Assembly (NCBI GenBank): GCA_900762015.1
Contig: CAAFEX010000078.1
Span: forward strand, 1 to 32,302
Length of the DNA stretch: 32,302 bases
Source of the DNA: an uncultured Collinsella sp.
Lineage (GTDB): Bacteria; Actinomycetota; Coriobacteriia; Coriobacteriales; Coriobacteriaceae
Reading direction: 5' to 3'
Shown: positions 8,128 to 16,524 of the stretch, piece by piece
Layout: each line of letters begins with the position of its first letter
Numbering within the stretch: position 1 is the stretch's first letter
Position numbers and translations under genes: made by a program
The notes under the pieces: model-generated
Told to the model about the DNA's origin: nothing
The model's input: the letters and a program-made list of their open reading frames with translations, nothing else
Database searches by the model: none

Positions 8128-9315
8128 TTAGGAACGGGTTGCGGCGAGCACCTGCGCAGCTTTTTCACGCGCCCACGCATCGATGTCGCGAAGCTGCTCA
8201 AACGAATCGACCGCCTGCATATCGTGGGCATCCATGCAGGATTCCACAATGCGATCGATATCGGTAAAGCTGCAGCCATCGTGCAGGAAGGCATCGACGG
8301 CGACCTCGTTGGCGGCATTGAGCACGCACGGCATGGTGCCACCCGTCTTACCGGCACGCTCGGCCAGTGCCAGACAGCGGAAGGTATCCATGTCGGCAGC
8401 ATCAAACGTGAGCTGTCCCAGCTCGCGAAAATCGATACGAGGCGCCGGGGTATTCCAACGCTCGGGATACGAGAACGCGAACTGGATGGGAATACGCATG
8501 TCAGAAGCACCGAGATGCGCCATCACGGAGCCGTCGGCATACTCGACCATCGAGTGAATCTTTGACTGGCGCTGCACGACCACGTTGATAAAGTCGAGGT
8601 CGCAACCGAACAGATGCATCGCCTCGATACGCTCCAGGCCCTTGTTCATGAGGGTAGCGGAGTCGATCGTGATCTTAGCGCCCATGGACCACGTGGGATG
8701 CGCCAGCGCATCGGCGCGTGTCACGCGATCGAGCTCATCGCGCGTACGGCCAAAGAACGGACCACCCGAGCAGGTGAGCCAAATGCAGTGGGCCTCGCGC
8801 GGATTCTCCCCCAGATAGCACTGGTAGATGGCGGAGTGCTCAGAGTCGACTGGAATAAGCTGGCCCGGTTGCGCCAACGGCATAAGCAAGTCGCCACCGA
8901 CGACGAGGGACTCCTTGTTGGCAAGGGCAAGGCGCTTATTTGAGGTCAAGGCCGCATGGCTCGCCTCCAGACCGGCGGCACCCACAATAGCGACGAGCAC
9001 GCAGTCGACATCGTCGCGACGCGCGAGCTCGCAAACCGCCTGCGCGCCAACGCCGAGCTTCGTTCCCTCGGGCAACTCCTGCAGCACGGCGTCATCGCCA
9101 TGAGCGACATCGGCCACGGCAACCGCCGAAACCGAGAACTCGCGGGCAGCGGCAACAAGCTCGGAGGTACTGGAGTTAACGGACAGCGCCGTCACCTGCA
9201 GGCGATCGGCATGCTGGCGGCACACATCGAGCGCCTGGGTGCCGATAGAGCCCGTACAGCCCAGGATGGCAACACGGAGACGTCCATCGGGGCCATACGT
9301 CGTCTGGAAGGACAT
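8128..9315 (-). CDS. dxr: 1-deoxy-D-xylulose 5-phosphate reductoisomerase
   Basis: First committed enzyme of the MEP isoprenoid pathway. It turns DXP into MEP using NADPH and a divalent metal. The 395-residue protein has the N-terminal dinucleotide loop GCTGSIGTQ (19-27). Metal-site residues are D157 and E159 in VDSEHSAIYQ and E228 in MNKGLE. The substrate-binding signatures TCSGGPFF (181-188) and HPTWSMG (206-212) are present, and a C-terminal helical domain follows. Length is normal for the family (380-410). Its ATG overlaps the cdsA stop by one base (TAATG), with GGAGG nine bases upstream inside cdsA, so the two are translationally coupled. It supplies the pathway that ends in the substrates of UppS, two genes upstream. 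The known inhibitor of this family is fosmidomycin. Confidence 0.97.
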   Translation of the reverse strand: MSFQTTYGPDGRLRVAILGCTGSIGTQALDVCRQHADRLQVTALSVNSSTSELVAAAREFSVSAVAVADVAHGDDAVLQELPEGTKLGVGAQAVCELARRDDVDCVLVAIVGAAGLEASHAALTSNKRLALANKESLVVGGDLLMPLAQPGQLIPVDSEHSAIYQCYLGENPREAHCIWLTCSGGPFFGRTRDELDRVTRADALAHPTWSMGAKITIDSATLMNKGLERIEAMHLFGCDLDFINVVVQRQSKIHSMVEYADGSVMAHLGASDMRIPIQFAFSYPERWNTPAPRIDFRELGQLTFDAADMDTFRCLALAERAGKTGGTMPCVLNAANEVAVDAFLHDGCSFTDIDRIVESCMDAHDMQAVDSFEQLRDIDAWAREKAAQVLAATRS

Positions 9316-10214
9316 TACAGCACGCCTCCGATCATCAGCATCAGCTGCGCGGTGATGCAGCCGAAGATAAGCGAATCGCTACGATCGAGCATGCCGCCGT
9401 GACCCGGGATAAGGTTGCCGGAATCCTTGACGCCCACGCCGCGCTTGATGCGCGACTCGATAAGGTCGCCGATAACGCCCAGAATGGACACGACCACGCC
9501 GCACAGCAGCGCATAGGGCAGGCTGAGCTTGTAGAAATGCGTCGCCCACAGGATGAGCCAAATCAAAACCGAGCCCAGGATGCCGCCGGCAAATCCCTCC
9601 CAGCTCTTTTTGGGAGAGATCTTAGGAACCATCTTGTGCTTGCCGATACGGCTACCCACGATGTAGGCAAACGAGTCGGAGACCCAAAGGGACGCGCAAA
9701 CGCCCACCGAAAGCAGGGCGCCGGCAAAACCGGGTACGGCATCGCGCAGCAGCACGATAGCCGACAGCATAAAGCCAGTGTAGATGGGACCCATGAGCGT
9801 CACGGCCACATCAGAGATGCGGGTACGCGGCGACCAGACATACCAAATGCCCACAGCGAGCATCAGGGCAAAAAGCAGGGCATTCAGCAACATCGAATCG
9901 CCCAACGCCGACAGCGGAAAGAGTACGGCGGCAGCGATACCCATGCGCTCGTTAGCCATCTTGCCATCGAGCCTTGTCATACGGAAAAACTCATAGCAGC
10001 ACAGACCGCTCATGACAGAAACAAAGATGGCCGTGGGCACGATACCCAAAACCAGGCACAGGATAAAGACAACGGCGTAGACGATACCGGCGGCGGCACG
10101 GGTAATAAAGCCCGCAAGCCACGAACCGGTGCCATTCTTCGCTGCAGGCGCTCCCGCAGCGACAGCCTTGCGCTCAGATGTCTTGGGAGCAGTTGCCTTG
10201 GGACGATCGGACAC
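9315..10214 (-). CDS. cdsA: Phosphatidate cytidylyltransferase (CDP-diacylglycerol synthase)
   Basis: Makes CDP-diacylglycerol from phosphatidic acid and CTP, the branch point for phospholipid synthesis. The 299-residue integral membrane protein starts with a charged, alanine-rich cytoplasmic tail of about 33 residues. Several hydrophobic segments follow, seven or eight by eye. The family signature is at the C-terminus: ESRIKRGVGVKDSGN followed by PGHGGMLDRSDS, whose aspartates bind the metal. The start is GTG at 10214, with GAGGAGG seven bases upstream in the end of uppS. The gap to the uppS stop is two bases, and dxr overlaps its own stop. The uppS-cdsA-dxr order is widespread in bacteria. 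Confidence 0.96.
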   Translation of the reverse strand: MSDRPKATAPKTSERKAVAAGAPAAKNGTGSWLAGFITRAAAGIVYAVVFILCLVLGIVPTAIFVSVMSGLCCYEFFRMTRLDGKMANERMGIAAAVLFPLSALGDSMLLNALLFALMLAVGIWYVWSPRTRISDVAVTLMGPIYTGFMLSAIVLLRDAVPGFAGALLSVGVCASLWVSDSFAYIVGSRIGKHKMVPKISPKKSWEGFAGGILGSVLIWLILWATHFYKLSLPYALLCGVVVSILGVIGDLIESRIKRGVGVKDSGNLIPGHGGMLDRSDSLIFGCITAQLMLMIGGVL

Positions 10215-10216
10215 GA

Positions 10217-11011
10217 TTAAGCCTCCTCGGTCTTGCTCAGACCACCAAACCTACGGTCACGGCCCTGATAGGCCAAAATGGCGTCGACAAGGCCCCAACG
10301 ATCAAAGTCGGGCCAATAGGTATCGGTGACGTAGAATTCGGAATAAGCCACCTGCCACAGCAGATAGTTCGAAAGGCGCAGCTCACCAGAGGTGCGAATC
10401 ACAAGCTCAGGATCGGGAAGGCCGGCGGTATAGAGGTGGGAAGCCACCATGTCGTCATCAATTGCGGCAGGATCGATCTTACCGGCGGCAGCGTCGAGTG
10501 CGATCTGACGGACAGCGCGGGTAATCTCGGCACGCGCGCCGTAGTTGACGGCAAGCGCCAGCGTCATGCCGGTGTGATTGGCGCACTCGGCAAGACCGCG
10601 TTCAAAAACGTCGCGGGTCTTCTTGGGCAGCGCGGAAATGTCACCCAAAAAGACAACGCGCACGTTTTCGCGCTTCAGAAGCGGCAGCTCGTCGATAAAC
10701 GTCTTGGCAAACAGGTGCATCAAGACGTTGACCTCATGCTGCGGGCGGTTCCAGTTTTCGGTAGAAAACGCATAGGCCGAAAGCACGTCGACGCCCAGAC
10801 GCACGCAGGCGGTAATAATCTCGCGAAGGGAGACGATACCCGCCTTGTGGCCCTCGGTGCGTGCAAGGCCGCGCGATGTGGCCCAACGACCGTTGCCGTC
10901 CATGATGCACGAGATATGGTGCGGAATGTAATTGAGGTCAAGGTCGGAAAAACCGACGCCCGCAGGGGCGTCGGCAAAGTACTCGACCAGTTTATGCTCG
11001 TCGTATTGCAC
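10217..11011 (-). CDS. uppS: Isoprenyl (undecaprenyl diphosphate) synthase
   Basis: A cis-prenyltransferase that builds the C55 lipid carrier for peptidoglycan and other envelope polymers from farnesyl diphosphate and isopentenyl diphosphate. The 264-residue protein has the diphosphate-binding motif MDGNGRWA (37-44, with catalytic D38). It also has FSTENW and the C-terminal RTSGELRLSNYLLWQ signature followed by the EFY motif. The N-terminal extension of about 30 residues is slightly long. The start is GTG at 11011, with GGAG seven bases upstream inside the end of frr; only one base separates the frr stop from this start. The product could be shorter-chain than C55, which sequence alone does not settle, but position beside cdsA and dxr favours the housekeeping carrier enzyme. 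Confidence 0.95.
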   Translation of the reverse strand: MQYDEHKLVEYFADAPAGVGFSDLDLNYIPHHISCIMDGNGRWATSRGLARTEGHKAGIVSLREIITACVRLGVDVLSAYAFSTENWNRPQHEVNVLMHLFAKTFIDELPLLKRENVRVVFLGDISALPKKTRDVFERGLAECANHTGMTLALAVNYGARAEITRAVRQIALDAAAGKIDPAAIDDDMVASHLYTAGLPDPELVIRTSGELRLSNYLLWQVAYSEFYVTDTYWPDFDRWGLVDAILAYQGRDRRFGGLSKTEEA

Positions 11012-11012
11012 C

Positions 11013-11549
11013 TTAGATCTCCATGACCTCGGCTTCTTTTTCCTTCAGAAGCTCCTCGACCTTGGCGACATACTCATCGGTGTGCTTCTGGACTTTGGCC
11101 TGCTCGCGACGGACATCGTCCTCGGTGAGCTCCTCATCGCGCTCGAGCTTGTTGTTGAAGTCGCGACGGATGTTACGGATAGACACCTTGGCCTGCTCGG
11201 CGTACTCGCGGCACTCCTTGACGAGCTCGCGACGACGCTCCTCGGTGGGAGCCGGAAACGGCAGACGAACGACGGTGCCATCGGAGTTGGGGGTAATACC
11301 CAGATCGGAAGCGCCGATGGCCTTGACGATAGCATTGATGAGTGCCTTGTCCCACGGCTCGATGAGCAGCATGTGGGCCTCGGGGGTCTTGACGGCGGCA
11401 ACCTGCGTGACCGGCGTGGGAACACCGTAATAATCGACGGTGATGTCGGACAGAATGTTGGCATTGGCGCGGCCGGTACGAACCTTGGAGAAGTTATGCT
11501 TGAGGGACTCGAGCGACTTGTCCATATGGGCGGTGATGTTCTCTGCCAT
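11013..11549 (-). CDS. frr: Ribosome recycling factor
   Basis: Works with EF-G to split the post-termination ribosome. A 178-residue protein, close to the usual 185, with a three-helix bundle (about residues 1-25 and 100-178) and a small beta domain between. Signature regions are KVRTGRANANIL near residue 25 and the heptad-rich C-terminal helices with ERRRELVKECREYAEQAKVS. The charged C-terminus is a predicted coiled coil. The ATG at 11549 follows the pyrH TAA by two bases, and AGGAGG lies six to seven bases upstream. The pairing of pyrH with frr downstream of rpsB-tsf is one of the best-conserved bacterial gene orders. Confidence 0.97.
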   Translation of the reverse strand: MAENITAHMDKSLESLKHNFSKVRTGRANANILSDITVDYYGVPTPVTQVAAVKTPEAHMLLIEPWDKALINAIVKAIGASDLGITPNSDGTVVRLPFPAPTEERRRELVKECREYAEQAKVSIRNIRRDFNNKLERDEELTEDDVRREQAKVQKHTDEYVAKVEELLKEKEAEVMEI

Positions 11550-11551
11550 GC

Positions 11552-12274
11552 TTAATCCTCCTGATAGACGAGCGTGCCGACGGGCTCACCCGAAAGCGCG
11601 CGCTTGACGGTGTCCTCGCCATCGATGTTGAGGACCAAAATCGGCATACGGTTATCCTGGCACAGAGCCGTAGCCGTGGAATCCATAACCTGCAGGCCGC
11701 GGACGAGCACCTCGTGATAGGTAATCTTGTCAAAACGGACGGCATCGGCGCACTTGACGGGATCCTTGTCGTAGATGCCGTCAACCTTGGTGGCTTTAAT
11801 CAGAATCTCGGCGCCGATCTCGCACGCACGAAGAGCAGCGGCGGTGTCGGTCGTAAAGTACGGATTGCCCGAACCGGCGGCAAAAATAACGACGTTGCCC
11901 TTGGAAAGGTGGTTGATGGCGCGACGGCGAATATAGGGCTCGCAGATCTCGTTCATCTGGATAGCGCTCATCACGCGGCAGGGAACATCGTTATGCTCGA
12001 AGGCATCCTGCAGGGCGAGCGCGTTCATAACGGTTGCCAGCATGCCCATGTAGTCGGCCTGAGCACGCTCCATGCCACCGGCAGCGCCGGCCATGCCGCG
12101 GAAAATATTACCGCCGCCGACAACGACGCCGACCTCATGGCCAACGGCGAGCAGCTCCTTGACCTGTTTGGCAAGATGGTCGGTAACCTTGGGGTCGATG
12201 CCATACTGGCCGTCGCCCATCAGTGCTTCGCCAGAAAGCTTAAGAAGCACGCGTTTATATCGGATGTCGGACAA
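11552..12274 (-). CDS. pyrH: Uridylate kinase (UMP kinase)
   Basis: Phosphorylates UMP to UDP with ATP, a pyrimidine step specific to bacteria. The 240-residue protein belongs to the amino-acid-kinase fold. It shows KLSGEALMG near residue 12, the glycine-rich VVVGGGNIFRG near 50, the DYMGMLATVMNALALQ helix and a C-terminal domain with ATKVDGIYDKDPVK. The start is TTG at 12274, with a near-perfect AGGAGG six bases upstream. It is the first gene of the eight-gene run down to proS. The tsf terminator lies upstream, so it needs its own promoter or read-through. I see only a -10-like TAGAAT near 12309 and no convincing -35. Confidence 0.97.
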   Translation of the reverse strand: MSDIRYKRVLLKLSGEALMGDGQYGIDPKVTDHLAKQVKELLAVGHEVGVVVGGGNIFRGMAGAAGGMERAQADYMGMLATVMNALALQDAFEHNDVPCRVMSAIQMNEICEPYIRRRAINHLSKGNVVIFAAGSGNPYFTTDTAAALRACEIGAEILIKATKVDGIYDKDPVKCADAVRFDKITYHEVLVRGLQVMDSTATALCQDNRMPILVLNIDGEDTVKRALSGEPVGTLVYQED

Positions 12275-12315
12275 AGCGATCCTCCTTTAGATTGAACTCT
12301 CAACATTCTATCAAA

Positions 12316-12331
12316 GGCTCTAAGAAGAGCC
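12316..12331 (-). promoter_or_regulatory. Small hairpin in the tsf-pyrH gap
   Basis: GGCTCT (12316-12321) pairs with AGAGCC (12326-12331) around a four-base loop, between the tsf terminator and the pyrH Shine-Dalgarno. It has no following T-run, so it is not a terminator. Its role is unknown; it may shape the pyrH leader or be chance. Confidence 0.3.
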
Positions 12332-12333
12332 AT

Positions 12334-12369
12334 GAAAAAGCAGGCTGTGAGTAAAACCCACAGCCTGCT
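12334..12369 (-). terminator. Terminator after rpsB-tsf
   Basis: On the minus strand AGCAGGCTGTG (12369-12359) pairs with CACAGCCTGCT (12349-12339) around a nine-base loop; TTTTTC follows. It starts 24 bases past the tsf stop and separates rpsB-tsf from pyrH. Confidence 0.88.
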
Positions 12370-12392
12370 CATTACCAGCTACAAGAGCTTAT

Positions 12393-13262
12393 TTACTCGC
12401 CACGGACCAGACGGTCAAAGGCAACGACGGTAATGGTGTCGCCGAGCTCCTTGGAGACCTGCTCAGCGTACTTCTTGATGGTGAGGGAGCTGTCCTTGAT
12501 GAACTCCTGCTCGGTGAGCACGGACTGCTTGTAGAACTTCTCCAGACGGCCGACAGCCATCTTCTCCTGAATAGCCTCGGGCTTACCGGACTCGGCAGCC
12601 TGAGCCATGTAGATCTGCTTCTCGTGCTCGACGGTCTCGGCCGGAACCTGATCGCGGGTAGCGCAGATCGGGGCGACGGCGGCAACCTGAAGGGCAACGT
12701 CGTGAGCGAAGGTCTTGAAGGACTCAGCCTGAGCGGTCTCGGCCTTCTCGAAGGCGAACTCGACGAGGACGCCGATCTTACCACCCATGTGGATGTAAGA
12801 AGCGAGCGCGCCGTTCTCGGCCTTGCGGGCAGCGAAGCGGGAGATCTTCATGTTCTCGCCCATGATGTGAATCATCTCGGTGAGCTCGGAGGAAACGGTC
12901 TCCTCGCCCATCGGCTTCTCGAGCAGAGCATCGACGTCAGCAGGCTCGGTGGTGGCGACAACCTCAGCGACCTTGGAAGCAAAGCCGGTGAACTTGGCGT
13001 TGGAGCCAACGAAGTCGGTCTCGCAGGAGAGCTCGAGCAGGGCGCCGGTCTTGCCATCCTCGGAGACGAACGCGGCGACAGCGCCCTCGTTGGTCTCACG
13101 GCCAGCCTTCTTGGCAGCCTTGGCAAGGCCGTTCTTACGCAGAACGTCGACAGCGGCGTCCATGTCGCCGTCAGCCTCGACGAGAGCCTTCTTGCACTCC
13201 ATCATCGGGGAGTCGGTCATCTCGCGGAGCTGCTTGACCATAGCGGCGGTAATCTGGGCCAT
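12393..13262 (-). CDS. tsf: Translation elongation factor Ts
   Basis: Nucleotide exchange factor that releases GDP from EF-Tu. With the ATG at 13262 it has 289 residues, typical for the non-thermophile long form. The N-terminal UBA-like domain holds VKQLREMTDSPMMECKKAL. The core has the signature CETDFVGSN (about 82-90), and the C-terminal module ends near DTITVVAFDRL. AGGA lies six bases before the ATG; five codons upstream in frame are not family-like. It follows rpsB with a 45-base gap and is followed by a strong terminator, so rpsB-tsf form a two-gene unit. Expression is probably high, judging by the strong rpsB promoter and very regular codon use. Confidence 0.97.
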   Translation of the reverse strand: MAQITAAMVKQLREMTDSPMMECKKALVEADGDMDAAVDVLRKNGLAKAAKKAGRETNEGAVAAFVSEDGKTGALLELSCETDFVGSNAKFTGFASKVAEVVATTEPADVDALLEKPMGEETVSSELTEMIHIMGENMKISRFAARKAENGALASYIHMGGKIGVLVEFAFEKAETAQAESFKTFAHDVALQVAAVAPICATRDQVPAETVEHEKQIYMAQAAESGKPEAIQEKMAVGRLEKFYKQSVLTEQEFIKDSSLTIKKYAEQVSKELGDTITVVAFDRLVRGE

Positions 13263-13307
13263 TGTGGTTCCTTTCAAAGAGATGAAAAAGAATTAACTAA
13301 GACTGAT

Positions 13308-14036
13308 TTACTCGGCCTTGGGCTCAGCGGCCATCTCGGCCTCGGAGACCTGCTCCTTGCCGGAGCCAGCGAGGCAGGCGTCAGCCATGAGTTCGCACAT
13401 AAGGGTGACAGCGGAGATAGCGTCATCGTTGCAGGGGATGCCGTACTCGACCTCGTCGGGATCGGAGTTGGTGTCGATCAGAGCGACGACGGGGATATTC
13501 AGGCGCTGAGCCTCCTTGATGGCGTTCTCCTCGCGCTTGGTGTCGATGACGAAGAGAGCCTGGGGCAGACCCTTCATGTCGCGGGCGCCACCGAGGTTGG
13601 TCTGGAGCTTGGTGAGCTCCTTACCGAGCACAGCCTGCTCCTTCTTGGGCAGAACAGCCATGCGGCCGTCCTCGACCATGGCCTCGAGCTCCTCCATGCG
13701 GTTGATGCGGGAGCGGATGGTGACGAAGTTGGTCAGCATACCGCCGAGCCAACGCTGGTTGATGTAAGGCATGTTGGCGCGCTCAGCAGCGTTCTTGACG
13801 GCCTCCTGAGCCTGCTTCTTGGTGCCGACGAACAGCACGTTGCCACCCTTGGCGACGTTCTTGACGAAGGTGTAGGCCTGGTCGGCGTCGAGGATGGTCT
13901 GTTTGAGGTCGAGGATGTAGATGCCGTTGCGCTCACCGAAGATGAACGGCTTCATCTTGGGGTTCCAGCGACGGGTCTGGTGACCGAAGTGGCAGCCGGC
14001 CTCGAGCAGGGTGCGGATATTAATCTTGGTAGCCAT
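13308..14036 (-). CDS. rpsB: 30S ribosomal protein S2
   Basis: Small-subunit protein at the head-body junction, needed for S1 binding in many bacteria. The 242-residue protein has the N-terminal LLEAGCHFGHQTRRWNPKMK signature and the second signature region PVVALIDTNSDPDEVEYGIPCNDDA. A predicted coiled-coil excursion lies around the middle (about 95-145). The acidic C-terminal tail (EAEMAAEPKAE) is typical of high-GC Gram-positives. The ATG at 14036 is preceded by AGGAGG at six bases. A strong promoter lies about 140 bases upstream, leaving a structured leader. S2 often represses its own operon in other bacteria; the leader makes that possible here but does not prove it. Confidence 0.97.
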   Translation of the reverse strand: MATKINIRTLLEAGCHFGHQTRRWNPKMKPFIFGERNGIYILDLKQTILDADQAYTFVKNVAKGGNVLFVGTKKQAQEAVKNAAERANMPYINQRWLGGMLTNFVTIRSRINRMEELEAMVEDGRMAVLPKKEQAVLGKELTKLQTNLGGARDMKGLPQALFVIDTKREENAIKEAQRLNIPVVALIDTNSDPDEVEYGIPCNDDAISAVTLMCELMADACLAGSGKEQVSEAEMAAEPKAE

Positions 14037-14177
14037 GTTAAACCTCCTGTGGTTTGCCTCCGCGCGGGGTCATCCTCCAAAACCAACCCGGACATGTGCT
14101 ACCAAAGCCCGGGCACCACGGTATGAAGTAGCCGCGCGTGCGTGATAAAAACATGTTGCCGTGAAGCAACCCGATGA
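14037..14177 (-). promoter_or_regulatory. Structured rpsB leader
   Basis: About 135 untranslated bases lie between the promoter and the rpsB ATG. They can fold into a GTTGC/GCAAC hairpin (14155-14159 with 14166-14170) and a CCCGG/CCGGG pairing around 14091-14113. Ribosomal protein leaders of this size often bind the encoded protein. No known class can be assigned by eye. Confidence 0.4.
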
Positions 14178-14206
14178 ATGATAGCAGGAATGCTTCTTCC
14201 TGCCAA
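14178..14206 (-). promoter_or_regulatory. Promoter of rpsB-tsf
   Basis: On the minus strand TTGGCA (14206-14201), a 17-base spacer and TATCAT (14183-14178) make a strong housekeeping-type promoter. Five of six -35 positions and five of six -10 positions match the consensus. Transcription should start near 14171. Confidence 0.8.
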
Positions 14207-14255
14207 CCCGCAATCAAAACCACACACCTGAGTGCGGCGCGGGACGTCCCAGCAA

Positions 14256-15176
14256 CTATTCGCCGCGGGGATGGGCTTGGGCCACAGCCCGCTTAAGCCG
14301 ATCGGGTGTGAGATGCGTGTAGATCTGCGTCGTGGACAGGCTTGCATGACCCAGCAGCTCTTGGACCGAGCGCAGGTCCGCACCGCCCTCGAGCAAGTCG
14401 GTCGCAAAGGTATGGCGCATCGCATGCGGGGCGATGTCGGCCGGAATGCCGGCGAGCGTCGCCAGCGTATGGAACCGCCGCCGGAGCATGGCGGCGCTCA
14501 TGCGATTGCCGCGCGCCGATATAAGCAGTGGATGCGGCCCGGTAGCGAGGTCACGGCGCTTTGCCTGAGCGAGCAACTCCGGCCTCCCCTCCTCAATATA
14601 GAGACGCGTCGCCTCGAGCGCACGACGATACAGGGGGACGATACGTTCTTTGCTCCCCTTGCCCCACAGGCGCAACGTGCGTTCGGACCAAGCGATGGAC
14701 TCCACATTGAGTGCTGCGAGCTCAGAGATACGAGCACCCGAGGCATAGAGCAGCTCGAGCATCGCCGCATCGCGCAGTCCCGCGGGCGTCGAGGTATCAG
14801 GCGTCTTGAGCAGCGCCTCGACCTGCTGGGTCGTAAGGACGCCCGGAAGGTCACGCGGCAGCTTGGGCGATGCGATCGCCGAGACCGCATCGCCCTCGAC
14901 AATCCCCTCGGCAGCCATCCAGCGATAGAGAGATCGGATAGCCGACAAATGTGCCGCAAGGGTGCGAGGCGCCACCTGCTCGCGCGAAAGCTCGGCCAAA
15001 TACGCGCGGACGGTACGCACGTCGGCCATACGCGCATCGACACCTGTACGCTCGCACCAGGCAGCAAAGCGCTCCAACCGCGAGCCATAGGCCGTCACCG
15101 TGTTGGGAGAAAGTCCCTCGACACGTGCGATGTAGGCGATAAACGAGTCGACGGTGTCGTACAGGTCAAAGGCTAT
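14256..15176 (-). CDS. xerC: Tyrosine recombinase XerC/XerD-like
   Basis: A site-specific recombinase of the chromosome-dimer-resolution family. Counted from the proposed start it has 306 residues, like E. coli XerC/D. An N-terminal core-binding domain (1-105) precedes the catalytic domain with R149, K174, H251, R254, H277 and nucleophile Y286 (TQIYTHL), the full catalytic set. The start is odd. The frame is open back into trmFO and encodes a normal Xer N-terminus (VEGLSPNTVTAY), but no ATG, GTG or TTG occurs before the GTG at 15098, which would remove the first helix. GGAGG at 15186-15190 sits nine bases before an ATA at 15176 that overlaps the trmFO TAG; a CTG at 15164 is another candidate. 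The conventional call would be 14256-15098 (280 residues). XerC versus XerD is uncertain; position after trmFO matches codV of Bacillus. Confidence 0.88.
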   Translation of the reverse strand: MAFDLYDTVDSFIAYIARVEGLSPNTVTAYGSRLERFAAWCERTGVDARMADVRTVRAYLAELSREQVAPRTLAAHLSAIRSLYRWMAAEGIVEGDAVSAIASPKLPRDLPGVLTTQQVEALLKTPDTSTPAGLRDAAMLELLYASGARISELAALNVESIAWSERTLRLWGKGSKERIVPLYRRALEATRLYIEEGRPELLAQAKRRDLATGPHPLLISARGNRMSAAMLRRRFHTLATLAGIPADIAPHAMRHTFATDLLEGGADLRSVQELLGHASLSTTQIYTHLTPDRLKRAVAQAHPRGE

Positions 15177-16510
15177 GACCGGTCGCCTCCAAACAGATCG
15201 GGTCGAGTGGCCAGATAGGCATCAAGGGCCTCGAGCGCACGGTCCGCATAGGCCTGGTAGCGGTCGCGCTTGCCGCGGCGCTTACCATCCTCGAGTGGCG
15301 GCACCAGGCCAAAGTTGACATGCATGGGCTGATAGCCCACGGTGGCAGGATCGGTCGCATAGCCCACGAGCGCACCCAGGGCGCCCACGCGCGGCAACTC
15401 GACGCCCGCGGCACCGATAGCCTCGGCATAGGTGTTGAGCGCGGCGAGCAGACCGGTCGCCACGGCTTCCATGTACCCCTCGGTGCCGGTGATCTGACCG
15501 GCCAGGCGCACGCCGGTACCGGGCACGGCAAAGGTGCCATCGAGCACGTGAGGGGCGTCGACAAAGGTATTGCGGTGCATGACACCGTAGCGGAAGAACT
15601 CAGCGTTCTCCAGGCCCGGCACCATATGGAAGACGCGCTTCTGCTCGCCAAAGGTCAGGTTGGTCTGGAAGCCCACCAGGTTATAGGCGGTCTTCTCCTT
15701 GTTCTCGGCACGCAGCTGAATCGCCGCCCAGGGACGACGTCCGGTACGAGGGTCGGTGAGGCCGACGGGCTTCATGGCACCAAAGCGAATGGCGTCCTTG
15801 CCGGTACGCGCAACCTCCTCGGCAGGCTGGCAGGCCTGGAACAGATCGCCGCCCTCAAAATCCTTGAGCACCACTCGGTCGGCCGTGGTAAGCGCCTCGA
15901 TAAAGGCCTCGTACTCCTCCTTATTGAGCGGAGCGTTGAGATAGTCGCCGCTCCCCTGCTCCTCGTAGCGCGACTGCGAGAACAGCACGTCCATATCGAG
16001 CGTGGAGGCATCGACGATCGGGGCCGCCGCGTCAAAGAACGCCAGGGCATCGCCACCGACGAGCTTCATGACCTCTTCGCTCAGCGCCGGTGAACACAGC
16101 GGGCCCGCGGCAATGACCACGTGGCCCTCGGGAATCTGCGTGACCTCGCCGTGCACGACCTCGATATTGGGACGGGCGGCAACCTCGGCCTCGACAAGCT
16201 CGGAAAACTTGACGCGGTCGACCGCCAAGGCACCGCCGGCGGGAACAGCCGCGCGACGGGCGCAATCGAGCAGGACTGAACCCATGCGCTCAAGCTCGGC
16301 CTTCAGCAAACCAGCCGCGGAATCTGGACGGGTCGACTTAAACGAATTGGAGCAGACGAGCTCTGCCAGGTGATCGGTATGGTGGGCCGGAGAGCTCACC
16401 TGGGGGCGCATCTCGCACAGCTTTACGGCAAACCCGCGGTCTGCCAGCTGGATCGCGCATTCCGAACCCGCCAGACCGCCACCGATAACCGTCACCTGAT
16501 CGAACTGCAT
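15173..16510 (-). CDS. trmFO: Folate-dependent tRNA (uracil-54-C5) methyltransferase TrmFO
   Basis: Makes ribothymidine at tRNA position 54 using methylenetetrahydrofolate and FAD. With the ATG at 16510 it has 445 residues. The FAD-binding loop is IGGGLAGSE (9-17). Two cysteines align with the functional pair known from Bacillus TrmFO: C53 in LVCSNSFKST and C227 in FQACQPAEE. The motif DPRTGRRPWAAIQLR and the C-terminal MHVNFGLVPPL are family hallmarks. AGGTG lies seven bases before this ATG; a TTG two codons upstream is too close to it. The gap to dprA is 14 bases. In Bacillus topA separates dprA from this gene (trmFO, formerly gid); here topA is missing from that position. Confidence 0.96.
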   Translation of the reverse strand: MQFDQVTVIGGGLAGSECAIQLADRGFAVKLCEMRPQVSSPAHHTDHLAELVCSNSFKSTRPDSAAGLLKAELERMGSVLLDCARRAAVPAGGALAVDRVKFSELVEAEVAARPNIEVVHGEVTQIPEGHVVIAAGPLCSPALSEEVMKLVGGDALAFFDAAAPIVDASTLDMDVLFSQSRYEEQGSGDYLNAPLNKEEYEAFIEALTTADRVVLKDFEGGDLFQACQPAEEVARTGKDAIRFGAMKPVGLTDPRTGRRPWAAIQLRAENKEKTAYNLVGFQTNLTFGEQKRVFHMVPGLENAEFFRYGVMHRNTFVDAPHVLDGTFAVPGTGVRLAGQITGTEGYMEAVATGLLAALNTYAEAIGAAGVELPRVGALGALVGYATDPATVGYQPMHVNFGLVPPLEDGKRRGKRDRYQAYADRALEALDAYLATRPDLFGGDRS

Positions 16511-16524
16511 CTGCAAACACCTTT

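Noticed and set aside
12624..14126. A 500-codon plus-strand open frame opposite tsf and rpsB
   Set aside because: Antisense shadow of two highly biased translation genes; leucine/glycine-rich low complexity.
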